NCBI GenBank assembly: GCA_018818205.1
Contig: JAHISJ010000007.1
Span: 1 to 51,197, forward strand
Length of the DNA: 51,197 nucleotides
Source: Patescibacteria group bacterium
Lineage (GTDB): Bacteria; Patescibacteriota; JABMPQ01; JAHIRA01
Direction of reading: 5' to 3'
This document shows positions 46,812 to 51,197 of the stretch, one piece after another. The notes beneath the pieces are model-generated. The model was not told the DNA's origin, ran no database searches, and saw nothing but the letters and a program-made list of their open reading frames with translations. How positions within the stretch are numbered: position 1 is the stretch's first letter; each line of letters starts with the position of its first letter. The position numbers were made by a program, and so were the translations under genes.

Positions 46812-48578
46812 TTACTCCTTTACAATAACCGGTTTTGTCTTAATATACCATGACTGTATCTCTGCAAACCGGTCAGGTGGGAGTGTAATGTATTCTAATT
46901 CCGCACCATGTACTTTTTTAGACATACTATAAAGGTAAGTTGGGCTGTAAAGAAATATCGCTGGAAGCTCTTCACCCATGATATTTTGAAAGTGGAGATA
47001 CTTTCTCACCCGTTCGTTTTCATCAGTTTCTTTTCTGGCTGTTTCAAGCAAATCGTCAATGGTTGGATTATTGTATGAGGTTAAGTTTAGACCCGGTTCT
47101 TTTCTAGCACTTGAGTGCCAAAAAGGATAGGGGTCAGGATCATGCAAGAGTAGTTGACCGTATAGTAGCGCGTCGTAGCTTCGAGGCATGATATATTCTG
47201 TTTGCAGCGTTTGCGCGTCGAGTGACTCGATGTTCATAGTTATACCAACTGCGGCTAAATCCTCACTCATAATCTCGGCTATATCTATGAAGTGTTGCTT
47301 ATCAGTAACCGCAAGGGTGAATTCGAGCTTCTGATTATCTTTATAGCGCATGCCGTCTTCTTCATGTACCTTCCAGCCAGCCTTCTCAAGCTCTTCTTTT
47401 GCCTTATCATGGTTATATTCATATGCACCAATTTCAGGGTTATGACCCATGAAATTTGGTAAAATAGCAGTATTTACCGGGTATGCCTCGCCGTCAAGGG
47501 CCTCATTTATAATCCGTTCTTGGTCAATAGTATGCGCAATGGCGCGACGTACGTTTCTTTCTTTGAGGACAGGGTTTTCACTCCAGTTAAAAAATAATGC
47601 ATAGTAGCGAGGAAGCTTTAAATGATAGTAGTTTATGTCCTTTTCAAAATCGTCTGTAATGAGATCTTTTGACTCCTCTGGAATAAAGCTAATACCGAGC
47701 ACATCACCTTTCCTATAGGCCTCAAGCGCCATATCCCAGTCGTTAAAGAACGTAAAGGTTATGTATTCAATACGAGGCTTTTCGCCAAAATAATCGGGGT
47801 TTCTCTCGAGGGTATAGCTTAAAAGGGCACCGTTTTTCTTGTCTTTCTTGTATTCTTTAAACTTGTATGGACCAGTACCAATGGGTTTTAAATTGAGTTC
47901 AGAGAGCGGGAGAGCATCTGGTGTAATCTCACTCCAGATGTGTTTAGCAAGAATACCGAACGTTGCGTTTTCATATAAAAAGGGAGAGTAGACGTCTTTT
48001 GTGAGCGTAAATTTGACAGTATAATCGTCTAATTTCTCTACGGCAACACTGTTAAAGCTCGAGAACAATGGACTTTTTACCTCAGGATTTTTAATCATTT
48101 GAATGGTAAAAACAACATCGTCCGCGGTAAGCGGTGTACCATCAGACCATTTCACATCTTTTCTCAGGAAAAAGGTATAGTTTTTCTTGTCTTCACTTAT
48201 TTCGTATCGCTCCGCAATACTAGGGGTAAGTTCATGGTTTTTGTTGTACGTAAGCAGCCCGGCAAAGATAAGTGAACTGATATCTTGGTCAACGTCCTTG
48301 ATTTGAGACAAAATGGGGTTTATGTATTCCGGTTCACCAACTGCTGCTTCCGTATAGTGGCCGCCATCAACAGGGATGGTGTTAACTTTGTAACCAGCTT
48401 CATTAACCCAAAAGAAAACGCTGGCAAGAGCAATCATGACTATAAGCAAAAGAGCCAGTTTTTTTTCGTTTCGCGTGAGAAGCTTAGGAATATATAAAAG
48501 CTTCTTAAACGTAAACGATTTTTTTGAGGAGTTCGTTTTTAAAGAGAGGTTCTGGTTTTTTTGTTCGCTTGTGTTCAT
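46812..48578 (-). CDS. ABC transporter substrate-binding protein, family 5 (peptide/oligopeptide)
   Basis: SIAERYEISEDKKNYTFFLRKDVKWSDGTPLTADDVVFTI; RRAIAHTIDQERII. Confidence 0.92.
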   Translation of the reverse strand: MNTSEQKNQNLSLKTNSSKKSFTFKKLLYIPKLLTRNEKKLALLLIVMIALASVFFWVNEAGYKVNTIPVDGGHYTEAAVGEPEYINPILSQIKDVDQDISSLIFAGLLTYNKNHELTPSIAERYEISEDKKNYTFFLRKDVKWSDGTPLTADDVVFTIQMIKNPEVKSPLFSSFNSVAVEKLDDYTVKFTLTKDVYSPFLYENATFGILAKHIWSEITPDALPLSELNLKPIGTGPYKFKEYKKDKKNGALLSYTLERNPDYFGEKPRIEYITFTFFNDWDMALEAYRKGDVLGISFIPEESKDLITDDFEKDINYYHLKLPRYYALFFNWSENPVLKERNVRRAIAHTIDQERIINEALDGEAYPVNTAILPNFMGHNPEIGAYEYNHDKAKEELEKAGWKVHEEDGMRYKDNQKLEFTLAVTDKQHFIDIAEIMSEDLAAVGITMNIESLDAQTLQTEYIMPRSYDALLYGQLLLHDPDPYPFWHSSARKEPGLNLTSYNNPTIDDLLETARKETDENERVRKYLHFQNIMGEELPAIFLYSPTYLYSMSKKVHGAELEYITLPPDRFAEIQSWYIKTKPVIVKE

Positions 48579-48612
48579 GGTTCTTTTGTTACACGTAAGT
48601 AGCCACAGGGCA

Positions 48613-48837
48613 CTACTGAATGAACAAATGCGCTATAGATAAACCGACGAACAAAGCGGCACACACTATAGTTGCCATGAATACTGATTTTTCAGCACCT
48701 CTTTTGGTACTGTACACATTTCCTTCTCCACCAAATGAAGAGGAAAGCCCAGTGCCTTTATTTTGGACAAGAATAAGTCCGATTAATACTACGGAGATTA
48801 CCACTTGAATAATGGTTAAGATTGTCGTTGTTTCCAT
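48613..48837 (-). CDS. secG: Preprotein translocase subunit SecG
   Basis: Two TM segments around VLIGLILVQNKGTGLSSSFGGEGNVYSTKRGAEK. Confidence 0.92.
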   Translation of the reverse strand: METTTILTIIQVVISVVLIGLILVQNKGTGLSSSFGGEGNVYSTKRGAEKSVFMATIVCAALFVGLSIAHLFIQ

Positions 48838-48909
48838 TCGTGTTGTTTACTAGTACAGCAAGAGTATCATTATTATCAGAAAATGTCAATGCCTGAACAC
48901 CATTTTTAC

Positions 48910-50757
48910 TCACTTTTTCTTTTTGTAGGAATTTTCTTTAATTTTTTCTTCAAGTGCGTGTGCCTGTTTTTTAGGCAAGATTTTCTCAAGTTCTATAAGC
49001 GGTGCCTTCTCAATCTTCCGAATATCGCCAAAATGTTTAATGAGCTGTTTTTTTCTGGCAGGGCCAATGCCGGGGACCGTATCTAAAATGGAGACGTGCG
49101 AGTTAGTACTTCTTAAGTTTCTGTGATACGCGACCGCGAACCTATGTGCTTCATCTCGGAGTTGCTGGAGGAGTCTAAGTCCCTCTGATTTTTTTGAAAA
49201 AATAAGAGGTAGTTTCCTTCCCGGCATAAAGATTTCCTCTTCTCTCTTTGCAAGCGAAATAATCGGCAGATCAACGTCATACTTCTTTAGTGCTCTAAGA
49301 GCTGCGTTTAGTTGTCCTTTCCCACCATCAATAACAATAAGATCCGGCTCTGGCCATTTCTTTTCTTTGTATGTTTTTGCAAAGCGCCTGGAAAGTGTTT
49401 CATAGAGCATTCCGGTATCATCGGGGCCAATGACACTTTTTATTCTAAATCGTCTGTATTCGCTTTTTTTTGCGTGGCCATCTATAAAGACGACCATTGA
49501 TGCGGTCGGATTGGTCCCTTGAATATTTGAAATATCAAAGCATTCCATACGTATAGGTACAGTGGGAAGAGCTAAGGCGCTTTTTAGATCATGCAAAGTG
49601 AGAGTCAAATCTTTTTTTGCATGGGAAATTTTGGAAAGAAACAGTCTTGCATTCTTCTCTCCGAGGGCAAGCATTTTTTTCTTTTTCCCACGTTTAGCAA
49701 CAAAAAAAGTAAGCTTATGTATGGTTTTTGGGGAGATATTTCTTTTCTCGAGAAGCGTTTTGATATAGGAAAAGGGAAACGTAAGGGTATCTTCAGCAAT
49801 GATTGTTTTAGGAAAGGTATGTGTTTTTGAGTAGTAACTGACTACAAAAGATGAAAGGATCTCCGGAAGTGTGCTGTCTATGGGAGCGTTTACAATAAAG
49901 TTTTCTTGACCGATCAACTTGCCGCAACGAACCAGCATAAGGGACACCACAAGCTCTTTGCCCCGATACACTGAAATATAGTCTTCATTACTATTTTTAG
50001 AAGAAACAACTTTTTGCTCGGCAAGAATCTTTTTAATCGACCGTATCTGATCACGTCTGATAGCCGCTTTTTCATAGTCTTTAAGCAGTGAAGCTTCAGT
50101 CATCTCTTTGTTGAGCAATGCCATAACATCAGTGCTTTTGCCACTTAAAAAGAGCATGCATTTCTCAATTATTGCGTTGTATTCTTGGGTAGAGACTGCG
50201 CCAATGCATGGTCCCAAACAGAGGCTTATGTGATATTTTAGACACGCTCTGTTTTTTGGCCCTTTGCTCACTTTTCCATCCACAATCTTTACCGGACAAT
50301 CACGGTACGGAAACATTTTTCTGAGCAAGCCAAGCGTTTGTTTTACCGCTTTGCCATCAGTAAAAGGGCCAAAATACTGACTTTTTGAGTCGGTTATTTT
50401 TCGTGTGGTGGATATTTTGGGATAATCGTCAGCATACTCTATTTTGATGAAAAGGTGACTTTTATCGTCCTTAAAAATAACATTGTACTGTGGCCTGTAT
50501 TTTTTTATGAGGTTTGCCTCAAGGAGGAGCGCTTCAAACTCTGAATCGGTAACAATCGTTTTAATATCAGAAATCTGAGTAACCATCTGTTTTTTGCTGT
50601 TTTCAAGCGAGGCACTCTTTTGGAAGTATGAGGATACTCTGCTTTTGAGTTGTTTTGCCTTTCCCACATACAAAACAGTGCCACTTGGATCTTTAAAGAG
50701 ATAGACACCAGGAAGCTTGGGGAGGGTAGAAAGAATTTTTTTGATTTGTGAAGTCAT
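48910..50757 (-). CDS. uvrC: Excinuclease ABC subunit C
   Basis: LPGVYLFKDPSGTVLYVGKAKQLKSRVSSYF GIY-YIG domain, UVR motif, DLIVIDGGKGQLNAALRAL, C-terminal HhH. Confidence 0.97.
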   Translation of the reverse strand: MTSQIKKILSTLPKLPGVYLFKDPSGTVLYVGKAKQLKSRVSSYFQKSASLENSKKQMVTQISDIKTIVTDSEFEALLLEANLIKKYRPQYNVIFKDDKSHLFIKIEYADDYPKISTTRKITDSKSQYFGPFTDGKAVKQTLGLLRKMFPYRDCPVKIVDGKVSKGPKNRACLKYHISLCLGPCIGAVSTQEYNAIIEKCMLFLSGKSTDVMALLNKEMTEASLLKDYEKAAIRRDQIRSIKKILAEQKVVSSKNSNEDYISVYRGKELVVSLMLVRCGKLIGQENFIVNAPIDSTLPEILSSFVVSYYSKTHTFPKTIIAEDTLTFPFSYIKTLLEKRNISPKTIHKLTFFVAKRGKKKKMLALGEKNARLFLSKISHAKKDLTLTLHDLKSALALPTVPIRMECFDISNIQGTNPTASMVVFIDGHAKKSEYRRFRIKSVIGPDDTGMLYETLSRRFAKTYKEKKWPEPDLIVIDGGKGQLNAALRALKKYDVDLPIISLAKREEEIFMPGRKLPLIFSKKSEGLRLLQQLRDEAHRFAVAYHRNLRSTNSHVSILDTVPGIGPARKKQLIKHFGDIRKIEKAPLIELEKILPKKQAHALEEKIKENSYKKKK

Positions 50758-50824
50758 GGAATTCTCCGCTTATCTGTATTATACATAGAGCGTGTTATTC
50801 CGGACAGTCTTTCCGAATTTAGGT

Positions 50825-50848
50825 CCCTCCCCCTAGTAAAGGGGAGGG
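50825..50848. repeat. REP-like CCCTCCCCCTAGTAAAGGGGAGGG palindrome
   Basis: Second copy of the element at 14251-14277. Confidence 0.5.
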
Positions 50849-51147
50849 AATACGATATGTAATTTTTGACATTGTTTTTTGCATTATCTTTTGCTACAAT
50901 TACTATAGGCACATTGATAGAATCAGTAACAGTATGTATGAAGGAGTCTGACACAAAAGCTTGTTTTAATGCTTTCTTTTTAACAAAGAGAGGAGACCTT
51001 ACTCAATGTTTATAAATAAAACTAAGCTTACCCTCAGACTTTTTTTGTGCGGAAAAGCTGACCCGCCTGCACTTTTACCACATCAAAAAAAGCAAGGTTT
51101 TTGCTAGAATGTTTGTATACACATAACAAACATAAAAAAACCTTGCT

Positions 51148-51197
51148 ATGAACATTGTAAAACAAAAATGGGACTATTTAAATGCTACTTTAGATCA
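51148..51197 (+). other. Start of an ORF truncated by the window edge; possibly a transposase
   Basis: ATG followed by NIVKQKWDYLNATLD, preceded by AGCAAGGTTTTT...AAAAAACCTTGCT inverted repeat; assignment speculative. Confidence 0.3.

Overview
The window is a gene-dense, AT-rich bacterial segment. Gene content and sequence style suggest Candidate Phyla Radiation/Patescibacteria; this is inferred from protein features, not from a phylogeny. The conserved backbone includes rpoB-rpoC, ftsK, a RodZ-like HTH protein, recA, ychF, rpsF-ssb-rpsR, a phosphosugar-mutase/IMPase/gpmI cluster, trpS, a TPM-domain protein, RNase J, an oligopeptide-binding protein, secG and uvrC. The left ~5 kb is accessory: a Panacea-type toxin-antitoxin pair overlapping an RNase H-like gene, a variant histidine phosphatase, a NUDIX/racemase chimera and a DUF1566 lipoprotein. 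The strongest candidate for an undescribed system lies at 19.6-27.9 kb. It has a stand-alone PEP-synthase-type ATP-grasp domain. Nearby is a tightly packed minus-strand operon of three divergent proteins, each with a C-terminal phosphohistidine swivel domain, plus a carbamoyltransferase-like protein with altered active-site motifs. Other notable items are a perfect 33-bp inverted repeat, operator-like palindromes within promoters, a bS6 with a long K/E-rich tail, an IMPase paralogue lacking metal ligands, and a Cys-rich lipoprotein with 135-bp tandem repeats. I recognised no rRNA, tRNA or CRISPR array. All family names are from reading motifs by eye, without database searches.
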